Assembly: GCA_964477035.1 (NCBI GenBank)
Contig: CAYZCW010000002.1
Coordinates: 124,001-188,000, forward strand
Direction of reading: 5' to 3'
Length of the DNA stretch: 64,000 nucleotides
Source: SLSG01 sp964477035
Lineage (GTDB): Bacteria > Bacteroidota > Bacteroidia > Bacteroidales > UBA7960
Under the pieces are notes generated by a model. That model was not told where the DNA came from. It was given only the letters and a program-made list of their open reading frames with translations, and did no database searches. The position numbers were made by a program, and so were the translations under genes. The number at the start of each line of letters is the position of its first letter. Position 1 is the first letter of the stretch. This document shows, one piece after another, positions 8,749 through 17,575 of the stretch.

Positions 8749-10277
8749 GGAAACCCAAATTCTCCCTTTTTGCCAAGTTCTCCCTGGGCATTTGCACCAC
8801 AGTTCTCGTCTTTGGGGCATTGAATGCCCTGATCGTGAGACATTCCGTGACATCATCGCTTGTACAGGAGTTTGAAAGGCGGGGTTATTTCATTGCGCGC
8901 ACCCTGGCCGAACAGTCCGCCGCCTTCATTCTTTCGGGAAACCTGGCGGGACTCAATACGCTGGTGAATGAAGTCCGTGCCATTGATACCACCGTCCAGT
9001 ATGCCCTGGTGCTGACAGACGCCCATGCGGTGCTCGCCCATACCTTTCCCGGAGAGTACCCTGCCGGGCTCATCCCGGCCAATTCCCCCGGTCCGGGGGA
9101 GGAGCTGAAGATGGTGCTTATCCGTGATTCCAGCCAGCCAGGGGTGGTGATCCGCGATTTTGCCGTGCCCGTGCTGAACCGGGACCTGGGGGTGGTGCGC
9201 ATCGGGATCCTGGAAACCGACATCCAGGTCCATGTGCGTTCCATCCAACACAAGATTTGGTTGATGGTGGTCCTGTTCCTGATCCTGGGTGTGCTCGGAG
9301 CCCTTTTTTTCTCGCACACCATTTCCCTGCCCCTGAAAACGCTCAGCCAGCAGTCGGAAGTCATCGACCTGAAGACCATACAGGCCGGAATTGACAATTT
9401 ACGGGGGGCCACGAGGAGCTTTTATTACCGGGTACGCCGCCTGTTCAACAGCGATGATGAAATCGACATCCTCTATGAGAACTACTCCGGCATGTTGCAA
9501 CGCTTGGAACAGACACACCTGGCCATGAACCGGATGCAGCAATCCCTGATGCAGGCTGAGAAAATGGCGGCCCTGGGAACCCTCACGGCGGGGATTGCCC
9601 ATGAGATCAACAATCCGCTGGCGGGCATGGGCATTGGCCTGAAGCGGATTGCCAGGCATCCGGAGGATGCGGAACAGCTCCGTGAATACACCGCCATGAT
9701 GCAGGAGGCCCTGTCCCGGGTCGAGCAGGTGGTGAAGGACCTGTTGACATTCAGCAGAAAGGGGCATTTGGCATTTGAAGAGGTCGACGTATGTCAACTG
9801 GTCGAAAAGTCCATCAAGCTGGCCCAGTACCGCATCAGAAGCCACAACATCGACATCGAACTGAACCGGTCGGGCTGCCCCTGCAGGCTTGTGGTCTCTC
9901 CCAACCGCATCGAACAGGTGTTGCTGAACATCATCATCAATGCCATGGATGCCATCGTGGAAAAGATGCAGGAACTGCCCCTGCTGCGCGGCAGTATCCG
10001 GATCCACCTGGCATGGGACGGGCCCGGGCTGCGTATCGTCATTGCCGATAATGGCAAAGGCATGGACTCCGAACAGGCAGCCAGGGTATTCGATCCTTTC
10101 TATACAACCAAGAAGGTCGGGGAAGGGACCGGGCTGGGGCTATCGGTGTCCTACCAGATCGTGCAGGATCACGGCGGGAAGATCCTGGTGGAGAGCACCC
10201 CGGGCGAAGGCAGCCGCTTTATCGTGGTCTTGCCTGCACGCCCCCCCAAAGATCCGGAAACCCAACCCACCGGATGA
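8739..10277 (+). CDS. Sensor histidine kinase paired with the PhnD-like protein
   Basis: The 512-residue product has TM1 (about 12-31), an extracytoplasmic domain (about 35-170), TM2 (about 172-192), a HAMP-like linker and a coiled coil (about 240-275). The HisKA motif has His288 in GTLTAGIAHEINNP, and the HATPase domain has the N box NIIINAMDAI, DNGKGMD and GTGLGLSVS. The NtrB-like HEINNP motif fits pairing with an NtrC-type regulator, which is the next gene 72 bases downstream. Overlap with the binding-protein gene suggests tight co-translation. The binding protein probably signals through the periplasmic domain. Confidence 0.9.
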   Translation: MAVRKPKFSLFAKFSLGICTTVLVFGALNALIVRHSVTSSLVQEFERRGYFIARTLAEQSAAFILSGNLAGLNTLVNEVRAIDTTVQYALVLTDAHAVLAHTFPGEYPAGLIPANSPGPGEELKMVLIRDSSQPGVVIRDFAVPVLNRDLGVVRIGILETDIQVHVRSIQHKIWLMVVLFLILGVLGALFFSHTISLPLKTLSQQSEVIDLKTIQAGIDNLRGATRSFYYRVRRLFNSDDEIDILYENYSGMLQRLEQTHLAMNRMQQSLMQAEKMAALGTLTAGIAHEINNPLAGMGIGLKRIARHPEDAEQLREYTAMMQEALSRVEQVVKDLLTFSRKGHLAFEEVDVCQLVEKSIKLAQYRIRSHNIDIELNRSGCPCRLVVSPNRIEQVLLNIIINAMDAIVEKMQELPLLRGSIRIHLAWDGPGLRIVIADNGKGMDSEQAARVFDPFYTTKKVGEGTGLGLSVSYQIVQDHGGKILVESTPGEGSRFIVVLPARPPKDPETQPTG

Positions 10278-10349
10278 ACAAGGGATGGCTCCCCCTGTTA
10301 ATTCAATGAAGGAATGATCACAATGGTCGGTACCGGATAAACCAGATTT

Positions 10350-11711
10350 ATGATGAACCTTTTTGTTGTGGATGACGAGCGCATCCTGCGGGTCACCACG
10401 GCCGATGACCTGAGGGAGGCCGGGCACAAGGTCCGGGAATTTTCCTCTGCATTGGCGGCCCTGCAGCATATGAGGGAGGATGACGGGCCCGTGGATGTCA
10501 TCCTGACCGATCTTAAAATGCCCGATATGGACGGCCTGGAATTCATGAAGCGGGTCAAACGGGAACGGCCCGGGGTCTATGTCCTGCTGATGACGGCCCA
10601 TGCCACCGTGGACACGGCCGTGGAGGCCATGAAGCTTGGGGCCTATGATTACCTGTCCAAGCCTTTTTCCATGGATGAGTTGCTGCTGACCATCGAACGC
10701 ATCCGGGAACTCAAGCAGGTCCGGGAAGAGAACCGGGAGCTGCGCAAACAGGTAGGGCGCCGTTTTGATCTTTCGTCCTTTATTGGCCGGAGCGAGGAAA
10801 CAAAAAAGGTATTTGAGCTGGTGAACATCATAGCGGACAAGCCCACCACCGTGCTGATCACCGGGGAAACGGGCACCGGCAAGGAGTTGCTTACCAGCAT
10901 CATCCACCACAACAGCAACCGCCGGAGGGGCCCCTTCGTCAAGGTCAGTTGTGCGATCCTGGCCAGGGAGGTTTTCGAAAGCGAACTGTTCGGACATGTC
11001 AAAGGGGCCTTTACCGGGGCGGACAGCGGCCGGGCCGGACGCTTTGAATTGGCCCACAAGGGGACCCTGTACCTGGATGACATCGACGACATCCCCTACG
11101 ATCTGCAGGTGAAGCTGCTGAGGGCCCTGGAGGAGGGGGAGATCGAACGGGTGGGGGGAAGCGAACCCATCCGCATAGACGTGCGGGTCATTGCCTCCAC
11201 CAAGAAGGACCTCAGGCAATTGGTGGACGAGGGCAAATTCAGGGAAGACCTATTCTACCGGCTGAATGTGTTTCCCATCAACCTGCCGCCGCTCAGGGAA
11301 CGCCCGGGCGACATCGAATTGCTTGCCCGCCACTTCGTGAATGAATTTGCCCCCGGGGGGGGCGTGCGCATCGATGCGGAAGTCATCGAGATCCTCAAAC
11401 AATATCCCTTCCCCGGCAACATCCGGGAGATCAAGAACCTGATGGAACGGCTGGTGTTGCTGGCGCGGGAAGGGGCCATCGACAAGAAGATCATTCCCAT
11501 GGAGGTTCGTTTTCCCGGGAAGCCCCACACCTGCTTTTACTTCGAGAACAAGCCCCTGGATGACATCCTCCGGGAGGTGGAGGTCAACGCCATCAGGGAC
11601 GCCCTGATGCGTTCCGGCGGCAACAAGGCCCGGGCGGCCCAGATCCTTTCCGTGCCTGCCTCCACCTTAAAATCACGTATCGAGAAACTGAAGCCGGATT
11701 TGCCCGCCTGA
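10350..11711 (+). CDS. NtrC-family sigma-54-dependent response regulator
   Basis: The 453-residue product has a receiver domain (1-120, phosphorylation site Asp54 in ILTDLKMPDMDG, Lys104 in LSKPF). The AAA+ domain has Walker A GETGTGKE at 172-179 and the sigma-54 contact loop GAFTGA at 219-224. A Fis-type helix-turn-helix follows near the C terminus (NKARAAQILSVPASTLKSRI). It should activate sigma-54 promoters when phosphorylated by the upstream kinase. The intact GAFTGA loop predicts real RpoN dependence. The YceI-porin-YceI genes directly downstream are the obvious candidate targets. Confidence 0.94.
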   Translation: MMNLFVVDDERILRVTTADDLREAGHKVREFSSALAALQHMREDDGPVDVILTDLKMPDMDGLEFMKRVKRERPGVYVLLMTAHATVDTAVEAMKLGAYDYLSKPFSMDELLLTIERIRELKQVREENRELRKQVGRRFDLSSFIGRSEETKKVFELVNIIADKPTTVLITGETGTGKELLTSIIHHNSNRRRGPFVKVSCAILAREVFESELFGHVKGAFTGADSGRAGRFELAHKGTLYLDDIDDIPYDLQVKLLRALEEGEIERVGGSEPIRIDVRVIASTKKDLRQLVDEGKFREDLFYRLNVFPINLPPLRERPGDIELLARHFVNEFAPGGGVRIDAEVIEILKQYPFPGNIREIKNLMERLVLLAREGAIDKKIIPMEVRFPGKPHTCFYFENKPLDDILREVEVNAIRDALMRSGGNKARAAQILSVPASTLKSRIEKLKPDLPA

Positions 11712-11767
11712 GAAGACGGCGCTTCGTCGAAATCGACGAGATCTCGTCGGGAATTCCCAGCCAACAG

Positions 11768-11797
11768 AAGCCCTGCATTTTTTTTATGCAGGGCTTT
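11768..11797 (+). terminator. Hairpin terminator after the response regulator gene
   Basis: An 11-bp perfect stem (AAGCCCTGCAT with its complement) encloses a loop of seven T residues at 11768-11796. There is no long T run after the stem, so it may be a weak intrinsic terminator. It separates the sensor operon from the YceI genes. Confidence 0.6.
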
Positions 11798-11847
11798 ATG
11801 CTTGTATAACAGTGCATTGTAATCCTTTTAGGGCAAAACTATATTCT

Positions 11848-11864
11848 TTGGATAAATTTTTGTA
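11848..11864 (+). promoter_or_regulatory. Weak sigma-54 (-24/-12) promoter candidate before yceI
   Basis: TTGG, ten bases, then GT (TTGG at 11848-11851, GT at 11862-11863) fits the GG-N10-GC spacing of RpoN promoters with one change in the -12 pair. It lies in the 277-base gap between an NtrC-type regulator and the YceI gene and predicts a leader of about 115 bases. The surrounding sequence is AT-rich, so chance matches are possible. Confidence 0.25.
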
Positions 11865-11988
11865 ACTTCATTATAGACATATATATAATTGTCGCTATGT
11901 AGCATCAACATCGTCCACTTAAAAGCAATAAAACAAACAAACGAATCCACAAAAAAAACAAATCAACAAATCGACAAATAATCACGTT

Positions 11989-12567
11989 ATGAAAGCATTC
12001 CAACTGATCGCATTGTTCCTCCTGTTGCAGTTGCCGGCATGGGCTTCTTCCCCGGCAGCCTACCGGGTCAAATCGCACGATATTCTTATTGAGGGAACCT
12101 CCAATATTCAATCATGGACCGCCGAGGTGGAGAAAGTCAGCGGCAGTTTTTCTTTCACCCTGGAGAATCGCCGGATCATTGACATCCATGATGTCAACCT
12201 GAAAATCGAGGCCTCTTCCATTAAGGGGTCTGAAGGCCGCCGCATGGACTCCAAGATCTATGAGGCGCTGGACACGTCCAGTCATCCGACCATTTCCTTC
12301 GTGCTGAGGGAGGTGACTTCCCTGGCCGAAAACCCCGGCACCTTCCGGATCAGCACCCGGGGTGTGCTGACCATTGCCGGGGTTTCACGGGTTGTTAACC
12401 TCGACACGGTGGGCCGTGTGCTTGCCAACGGGGACCTGGAGTTTACCGGATCGCAGACCATTAAAATGTCAGACCACCGTATTGCTCCCCCCACGGCCCT
12501 TCTCGGGACCCTCAGGACGGGGGATGAGGTGACCCTGAACTACAAGATTTTGCTTCAGTCCAATTAA
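11989..12567 (+). CDS. YceI family periplasmic lipocalin-like protein (first copy)
   Basis: The 192-residue product has a clear signal peptide (MKAFQLIALFLLLQLPAWA) and the YceI fold signature: EGTSNIQSWTAEVEKVSG near the mature start, then GSEGRRMDSKIYEALD, HPTISFVLREV, GVLTIAGVSR and the closing KMSDHRIAPP segment. YceI proteins form a beta-barrel that binds polyisoprenoid-type lipids in the periplasm. It is the first gene of a three-gene plus-strand set with a porin-like protein and a second YceI-like protein, downstream of a sigma-54 regulator. The bound ligand is unknown. Confidence 0.88.
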   Translation: MKAFQLIALFLLLQLPAWASSPAAYRVKSHDILIEGTSNIQSWTAEVEKVSGSFSFTLENRRIIDIHDVNLKIEASSIKGSEGRRMDSKIYEALDTSSHPTISFVLREVTSLAENPGTFRISTRGVLTIAGVSRVVNLDTVGRVLANGDLEFTGSQTIKMSDHRIAPPTALLGTLRTGDEVTLNYKILLQSN

Positions 12568-12599
12568 TCCATTGTTCAATAATTAATCATTTGTTTCCA

Positions 12600-13949
12600 A
12601 TGAAAATAACCATTAAAACACCCCTGATTTCCTTCCTGTTGGGATGCATTGTGCTGCCGGTTTTTGCCCAGCAGCCTGCGATTAATTTTTACAGGCTGCC
12701 CGACCTCCATGGCCTGCATGTCTTTGAGGCCCCGAACCGGGACACCGTGCCATTTGAAGGCTTCAGGCTGCGCATAGGCGGCAACTTCACCCAGCAATAC
12801 CAGTACCTGAGCCACAGCAATGAGGCCAGCCCGAACATGGCGGGCGATATCGACCTGAACCGCCTGTATCCGCTGAGCCCCGGATTCAACCTGGCCACCG
12901 CCAACCTGAATTTTGACATCCAGCTGGAAGACGGCATCAGCGTCAAACTGGAAAACTACATGTCTTCCCGCCACCACCCTGAATTCTGGGTCAAGGGCGG
13001 GTACATTCAGGTGGATAAACTGCCGATGTTCGGCAGCCCGCAATGGTTCACGGACCACGTCCGCGTCAAGATCGGACATTTCGGAGTGAATTACGGCGAC
13101 CAGCAGTTCCGTCGCAGCGACAACGGCAACACCTTCCACAATCCATTTGTCGGCAATACCATCATGGATGCCTTTGCCACAGAGATTGGCGGTGAAATGA
13201 CCATCTTTCTGTCCGACGATTTCTTCCTCATGGCCGGCATGACCGGCGGGCTGATCAACGGAGACGTGAAGGAGGCCCGGGATGCTTCCGGCAATGTCAT
13301 CACCAAGAACCCGTCCATTCTGGCCAAGGCCGGCTATGACAAACAGGTGAATGAGGACCTGCGGTTCCGCCTCTCTGCGAGCCTGTACACCAATCCCGGA
13401 ACCACCCGCAACACCCTGTATGCGGGCGACCGTACCGGGTCGCGCTATTACATGGTGACCGAGCCGGAATATTACAGGAACTTCCGGGCCGGCGGAGCGA
13501 TTGCCGCCTCTGCGGCAGCAGACCGTTTCACCTCCGGGAGGCTCAGCCCGGACTTCACCAGCGAAGTCACCTCTTTCATGATCAACCCCTTTATCAAGTA
13601 CCGCGGCCTGGAGCTGTTCGGGATCATTGAGATGGCCAGCGGCAAGCAAAACCCGGCAGCTGAAACCCGCAGTTTCAGTCAGCTTTCCGGAGAAGTTGTT
13701 TACCGTTTCCTGAAAGATGAACAGGCCTTTATCGGTGCCCGGTACAACCAGGTGCGCGGGGAACTTCCCGGGGCCAGTGAAGAAGTGTCTGTCGACCGCT
13801 TCCAGCTGGCCGCCGGTTGGTATGCCACCAAAAACCTCATGCTCAAACTGGAGTATGTGAACCAGAATTATCATGACTTCGTCCCGACGGACGTTCGTCA
13901 TGGGGCTTCTTTTAACGGCGTGGTGGTTGAAGCCGCCATCGCATTCTGA
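12600..13949 (+). CDS. Outer-membrane porin-like beta-barrel protein
   Basis: The product of about 449 residues begins with a signal peptide (hydrophobic to VLPVFAQQ) and continues as alternating polar and hydrophobic strands. It ends in VEAAIAF, a terminal aromatic residue typical of outer-membrane barrels. RVKIGHFGVNYGDQQFRRSDNGN and the paired strands resemble Bacteroidota phosphate-selective or general porin-like proteins, but I do not recognise a named family. I chose ATG 12600 (MKITIK) over 12591 because it gives the cleaner signal peptide. The gene lies 32 bases after the first YceI gene and 64 bases before the second, so the three probably share a transcript. Confidence 0.75.
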   Translation: MKITIKTPLISFLLGCIVLPVFAQQPAINFYRLPDLHGLHVFEAPNRDTVPFEGFRLRIGGNFTQQYQYLSHSNEASPNMAGDIDLNRLYPLSPGFNLATANLNFDIQLEDGISVKLENYMSSRHHPEFWVKGGYIQVDKLPMFGSPQWFTDHVRVKIGHFGVNYGDQQFRRSDNGNTFHNPFVGNTIMDAFATEIGGEMTIFLSDDFFLMAGMTGGLINGDVKEARDASGNVITKNPSILAKAGYDKQVNEDLRFRLSASLYTNPGTTRNTLYAGDRTGSRYYMVTEPEYYRNFRAGGAIAASAAADRFTSGRLSPDFTSEVTSFMINPFIKYRGLELFGIIEMASGKQNPAAETRSFSQLSGEVVYRFLKDEQAFIGARYNQVRGELPGASEEVSVDRFQLAAGWYATKNLMLKLEYVNQNYHDFVPTDVRHGASFNGVVVEAAIAF

Positions 13950-14013
13950 TATTCATTCAGGTTTTCCGGGCCTGGGATGCCCTGGCCCGGAAACCTTTCA
14001 ACATCCGAAAATC

Positions 14014-14634
14014 ATGAAATTGCTGCCCTCCGTGATCCTGTTCATGCTCCCCCTGATGGCCTTGGCCGGCAAGGGCAGCAATTACTACGCATACGAGGTC
14101 CGGGATAGAAGCTGGGTGTCCCTTTCCGGCACCACCAATGTGAACAGCTGGCGGTGCGTTTCCCAGGGGGATATGCCCAGGGGGTACATGCTGGCCGATA
14201 TCCTGCCGGGGAGCAACGCCATTTACTTTTCGGATGCCAGCCTGGGCCTTCAGGTTTCTTCTTTCGACTGCCAGAACCGTTTGATGAACCGCGACCTGCA
14301 CGAGGCGATGGGGGGGGACGAGCATCCCTTCGTAGAGATCAGGGTACTGGAAGTTCGTCCAGAGCAGGCCGTCAAGCCGGAAACAACCGGCCGCATCCGT
14401 GCCCAGGTAAGGATTCTGATGAATGGGCATGCAAAGGATGCGAGCATCCTGGTCGATTACCGGCAGGACAACCCCCTGGATTTGTTGATTTCCGGCTCAA
14501 AAACCCTCTCCATGTCAGATTTCGGCATCAGCCCGCCCTCCCCGGCACTCGGGCTGGTGAAGGTACATGACCAGGTGACCATTCATTTTCACCTCATGGT
14601 GGGCACCAGCCTAATCTCCCAGGCGAGCCAGTAG
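14014..14634 (+). CDS. YceI-like secreted protein (second, diverged copy)
   Basis: The 206-residue product has a signal peptide (MKLLPSVILFMLPLMALAG). Its YceI-like features parallel the upstream copy: LSGTTNVNSWRC matches EGTSNIQSWTA, and LSMSDFGISPPSPALGLVKVHDQVTIHFHL matches the C-terminal KMSDHRIAPP part. The middle is diverged and contains extra cysteines. ATG 14014 is chosen over 13873 because the upstream extension overlaps the porin gene and lacks a signal peptide. It is the last gene of the set. Confidence 0.75.
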   Translation: MKLLPSVILFMLPLMALAGKGSNYYAYEVRDRSWVSLSGTTNVNSWRCVSQGDMPRGYMLADILPGSNAIYFSDASLGLQVSSFDCQNRLMNRDLHEAMGGDEHPFVEIRVLEVRPEQAVKPETTGRIRAQVRILMNGHAKDASILVDYRQDNPLDLLISGSKTLSMSDFGISPPSPALGLVKVHDQVTIHFHLMVGTSLISQASQ

Positions 14635-14975
14635 CGCGTGATCCCCCCGGGCACAGGTCCTGTTGCCCACAGGATCCCACTAAGTATGACAAGCTTGCGG
14701 AAGAGAGCTTAACAGTCATTCAGACAACATAATACGTTTATTTTTGTCCAGTGTGCCCAGAACAATAATACGTGTATATACGTATAATAAAATGAAGTGT
14801 TTACGTTTGTATACGCATTGCATTGCTTGGCATGGTGCCTTACTTTTACAGGATGATAAAGGCCAGTCCCGCTTGGCTTGGGAGGAACCGGGGTTGCTGC
14901 TCTTTGTTGGGATCATCCCAAACATGAAAAACCGCCTTTGGGCGGTTTTTTTTTTGGGGGGGCGCCGCCCAGCCT
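14635..14975. other. 341-base gap between convergent genes; possible small RNA
   Basis: No convincing protein gene is visible. The first half is AT-rich around 14720-14815 (several TA-rich steps and an ACGTGTATATACGT palindrome). The second half contains a short hairpin (TTGGGA / TCCCAA near 14908-14922) and ends in a strong terminator at 14927-14955. That terminator lies 290 bases beyond the YceI-like stop. The gap could therefore hold a small noncoding RNA or only a long 3' untranslated region. Confidence 0.3.
14927..14955 (+). terminator. Strong intrinsic terminator
   Basis: ACCGCC and GGCGGT (14931-14946) form a stem extended by A:T pairs around a TTTG loop, followed by an unbroken T run to 14955. 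The A run on the left makes it potentially bidirectional, serving also the minus-strand endonuclease gene. Confidence 0.8.
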
Positions 14976-15836
14976 TTAATTCTTTAACAGCAGCCTGGTG
15001 CGGACCGGCCAGTGGTCCGAGATGAAAACACCCTTGTGAAGGACCTCGTCTGCCTGGAAGGTCAGCACATCAAAATGACCGCTAACGAAGATAAAGTCGA
15101 TGGTTCCGTGGTCTCCATCCTTGCCGAAGGCATTGTATGTGGCCCCGGGACCGTTTTTTGCATGGCGGGCAACCCCTTCGGCGTTAAACAGGCCGTTTTT
15201 GCTGGCCAGGTGGACCGCCATATCCTGGTAAAGGGCCGAGCCTTTCCGGATGTTGAAATCGCCTGTCAGGACCACGGGGTTTTCACCTGCGATGGCATGC
15301 ACCTGCGCCGATAACAGCTCCATGCTGAAGCGGCGCGCCAGGTCACTCACGTGGCTGAAATGGGTGTTGAATACATAAAATGCCTGCCCGTCCGACCGGT
15401 TCCGGAGTTCGGCCCACGCCACCACCCTGGGCAATACGGCCTCCCAGCCAATGCTTCCCGGCACCCCGGGTGTTTCTGAAAGCCAGAACTGCCCCTGCCG
15501 GACAAGCTCGAAACGGTCTTCCCTGAATAATACCGGAGAAAACTCCCCCCCCAGCAGGCCGTCGTCGCGGCCGGATCCCACATAATCGTACCCGGGCAGG
15601 ACCTCCAGCAAGTCCAGCAGCTGGTGGTGGAGGGCTTCCTGCACGCCCAGGATATCCGGGGTCACCGCCTCCATGTATTGACGGATCAGGGGAAGCCGCT
15701 GAGGCCAGGCGTTGGCCCCGTCTGCCGGGTTGTCATAACGGACGTTGAGACCCACCACGATGATCCCGGGCTGCGCCAATCCGGCAGGTGCAAGAACCAC
15801 AAGCAGCAATCCCAGCAAAAACCCTTGCTTTGGCAT
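14976..15836 (-). CDS. Secreted endonuclease/exonuclease/phosphatase family protein
   Basis: The product of about 286 residues has a signal peptide (MPKQGFLLGLLLVVLAPAGLAQ) and the EEP fold motifs: VGLNVRYDN at the mature start, GVQEA (metal-binding Glu), NTHFSHVS, TGDFNI and the closing ISDHWPV. Relatives act on nucleic acids, phospholipids or inositol phosphates; in Bacteroidota such secreted forms are mostly uncharacterised. An in-frame ATG at 15857 is possible, but 15836 gives the better signal peptide. It stands alone between the YceI-like gene (convergent) and the M48 gene 61 bases upstream on the same strand. Confidence 0.85.
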   Translation of the reverse strand: MPKQGFLLGLLLVVLAPAGLAQPGIIVVGLNVRYDNPADGANAWPQRLPLIRQYMEAVTPDILGVQEALHHQLLDLLEVLPGYDYVGSGRDDGLLGGEFSPVLFREDRFELVRQGQFWLSETPGVPGSIGWEAVLPRVVAWAELRNRSDGQAFYVFNTHFSHVSDLARRFSMELLSAQVHAIAGENPVVLTGDFNIRKGSALYQDMAVHLASKNGLFNAEGVARHAKNGPGATYNAFGKDGDHGTIDFIFVSGHFDVLTFQADEVLHKGVFISDHWPVRTRLLLKN

Positions 15837-15897
15837 GGTCAGACAGTGTTTGTGCAATGGAAGCCAGTGTGTCCATCCCGCGGCATTCCCCGGGGCA

Positions 15898-17358
15898 TCA
15901 TGACGGAATTTTTAAAAGGGTTCCGGCGGGGATGCGGTCATTCAGGTCCCTGTTGTTCAGGAAGGCAACTTCTTCCATTTTGTCCCCTGGAACCCCAAAG
16001 TCCCGGAGGATTTCCGAGAATGTGGCCGTACGTTCCGTGCGCCGGATGCGGATCCGTTCCGGCTGGACATTGAGCCTGGCCGGGTCGGCAAGCCGGTCGA
16101 ACCCGGCCATGCTGGTTTCAAATGCCCTCAGGTAGGTGTCAAAATCAGCCCCGGAGGAAACCCCGTGGAATACGTAATAGCTGCCTTCGTAATCGATGAA
16201 ATAGGAGAGCACGCGGATGGTCTGCTGCTCTCCGGTATTGGGGTTCTGCTGCACCTGGTCGGACAGGGCGGCAATGGCCGGCAGGCCATTCACCCGGGTC
16301 CGGTTGGTTTCAATCACATTGAGGTCCAGCTGCTGCAGGGTGTTCTGTGCAGCCTCCTCCAGGCTGTTTCCGGGGGCAAACATAAACAGCATCAGGGCCT
16401 TGCCGTCCCCGGGGGCTATACTGACCTGCATGGGGGAGTTTTCCAGGCGCCAGCCGGCGGGAAAGGAGAAGAAGAACTTCAGTTCGGGATGGTAAAAGGT
16501 ATTGCCGTCCACGTAACCCTGCCGGGGATCTTCCCCGTACACCATGCCGTCCAGCATGGCCAGGTAGCCCTCTGCATTGGTCTTCCAGTTGTCATTGGAC
16601 AGGCTGTCCATCCACCTGCCGGCGTCCTGTTTCACGGCATTGTACCTGTCGCCCGGATCCGGGTGGGTCGATAAAAAGGTGGGCACGCCCCCATGATCGC
16701 TCGCCAGGTTCATTTTGACCAGCACCTGGTAGAAGTCGGCCATGCGCCGGGCGTCATACCCGATCTTTGCGGTATATTCCACCCCGAGCCGGTCGGCCTC
16801 CCTTTCATCTTCCCGGCTGTAGCTTAAAAACAGCAATTCCATACCTGCCATGGCGAACTGGGCGTATTTGCGGAATTCCTCCGAGGCGATCATGCCGCCG
16901 ATGAGCAACAATTGTCCGAGCTGTTGTTTGCTTGCCCTGGCCACCGAGTGTCGTGCCGTGATATGGCCCATTTCATGCCCGAGCACACCGATCATTTCCG
17001 CCTCGTTGTTGAATTGGGCCAGGATGCCCCGGGTCAGGTAAATGTACCCGCCGGGCACGGCAAAGGCATTGATGACAGGCGTGTCCAGGATACGGAAGTG
17101 GTACTCCAGGTTGGGCCGGTGGGAGATCTTTCCCATCTCCAGGCCTTGTTCCTGAATGAAGGCCAGCAGGGCCTCATTCTGGTATTCCCCGAAGGTGGCG
17201 GTCACCTGGGGATCGTAGTCACGGCCCATCTGGATCTCCTGGGCTTCGGACATCAGCATGAACTGCCGTTTGCCCGTGACCGGATTCACAGCACAGGAGG
17301 GCATCAGCAGCAAGGCTGCCAGGATGGGAAGGGATAGAAGACGGACTGCTTTTTTCAT
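15898..17358 (-). CDS. M48 family metalloprotease, lipoprotein, with C-terminal LysM-like tail
   Basis: The 486-residue product has a signal and lipobox (LLMPSC, Cys22). The zinc site is H128-E-M-G-H132 with the third ligand Glu187 in SREDEREADRLG, as in BepA/YfgC-type M48 proteases of the periplasm. These degrade or assist misfolded outer-membrane proteins. Residues about 270-420 form an extra domain of unknown role. The last about 45 residues (TATFSEILRDFGVPGDKMEEVAFLNN... to LLKIPS) resemble a LysM-like repeat. It might share a transcript with the endonuclease gene downstream. Confidence 0.88.
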   Translation of the reverse strand: MKKAVRLLSLPILAALLLMPSCAVNPVTGKRQFMLMSEAQEIQMGRDYDPQVTATFGEYQNEALLAFIQEQGLEMGKISHRPNLEYHFRILDTPVINAFAVPGGYIYLTRGILAQFNNEAEMIGVLGHEMGHITARHSVARASKQQLGQLLLIGGMIASEEFRKYAQFAMAGMELLFLSYSREDEREADRLGVEYTAKIGYDARRMADFYQVLVKMNLASDHGGVPTFLSTHPDPGDRYNAVKQDAGRWMDSLSNDNWKTNAEGYLAMLDGMVYGEDPRQGYVDGNTFYHPELKFFFSFPAGWRLENSPMQVSIAPGDGKALMLFMFAPGNSLEEAAQNTLQQLDLNVIETNRTRVNGLPAIAALSDQVQQNPNTGEQQTIRVLSYFIDYEGSYYVFHGVSSGADFDTYLRAFETSMAGFDRLADPARLNVQPERIRIRRTERTATFSEILRDFGVPGDKMEEVAFLNNRDLNDRIPAGTLLKIPS

Positions 17359-17511
17359 CTGCGGGAGGCTTTTGGTTGGAATCGGCCGGACGGACGGACC
17401 AGGGACCGGTCTCCGGCTTTTTCAAAAATAAGCGATTGGAAGCTGGAAAGCAAATCCGGAGGCCCCGGATCATATTTTTTCACGAAACGCCCGTCGAAGG
17501 GAAAATTTTTG

Positions 17512-17519
17512 TATACTTG
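17512..17519 (+). promoter_or_regulatory. Near-consensus -7 box before a small gene
   Basis: TATACTTG differs from TAnnTTTG at one base and lies about 57 bases before ATG 17576. No clear -33 element is seen. Confidence 0.25.
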
Positions 17520-17575
17520 TTCATGCCGGGAAGCCGGCCAGCGGATTGCCGCGCCCTACCTCCAAACCCTTAGCC

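Noticed and set aside
10140..11219. Minus-strand frame antisense to the response regulator
   Set aside because: It covers the receiver and AAA+ domains of a strongly supported gene.
12576..13901. Long minus-strand frame antisense to the porin-like gene
   Set aside because: The plus-strand frame has a signal peptide, barrel-like pattern and terminal Phe; the antisense does not.
14744..15025. 93-codon plus-strand frame between YceI-like and endonuclease genes
   Set aside because: It runs through a strong terminator and has no protein-like pattern.
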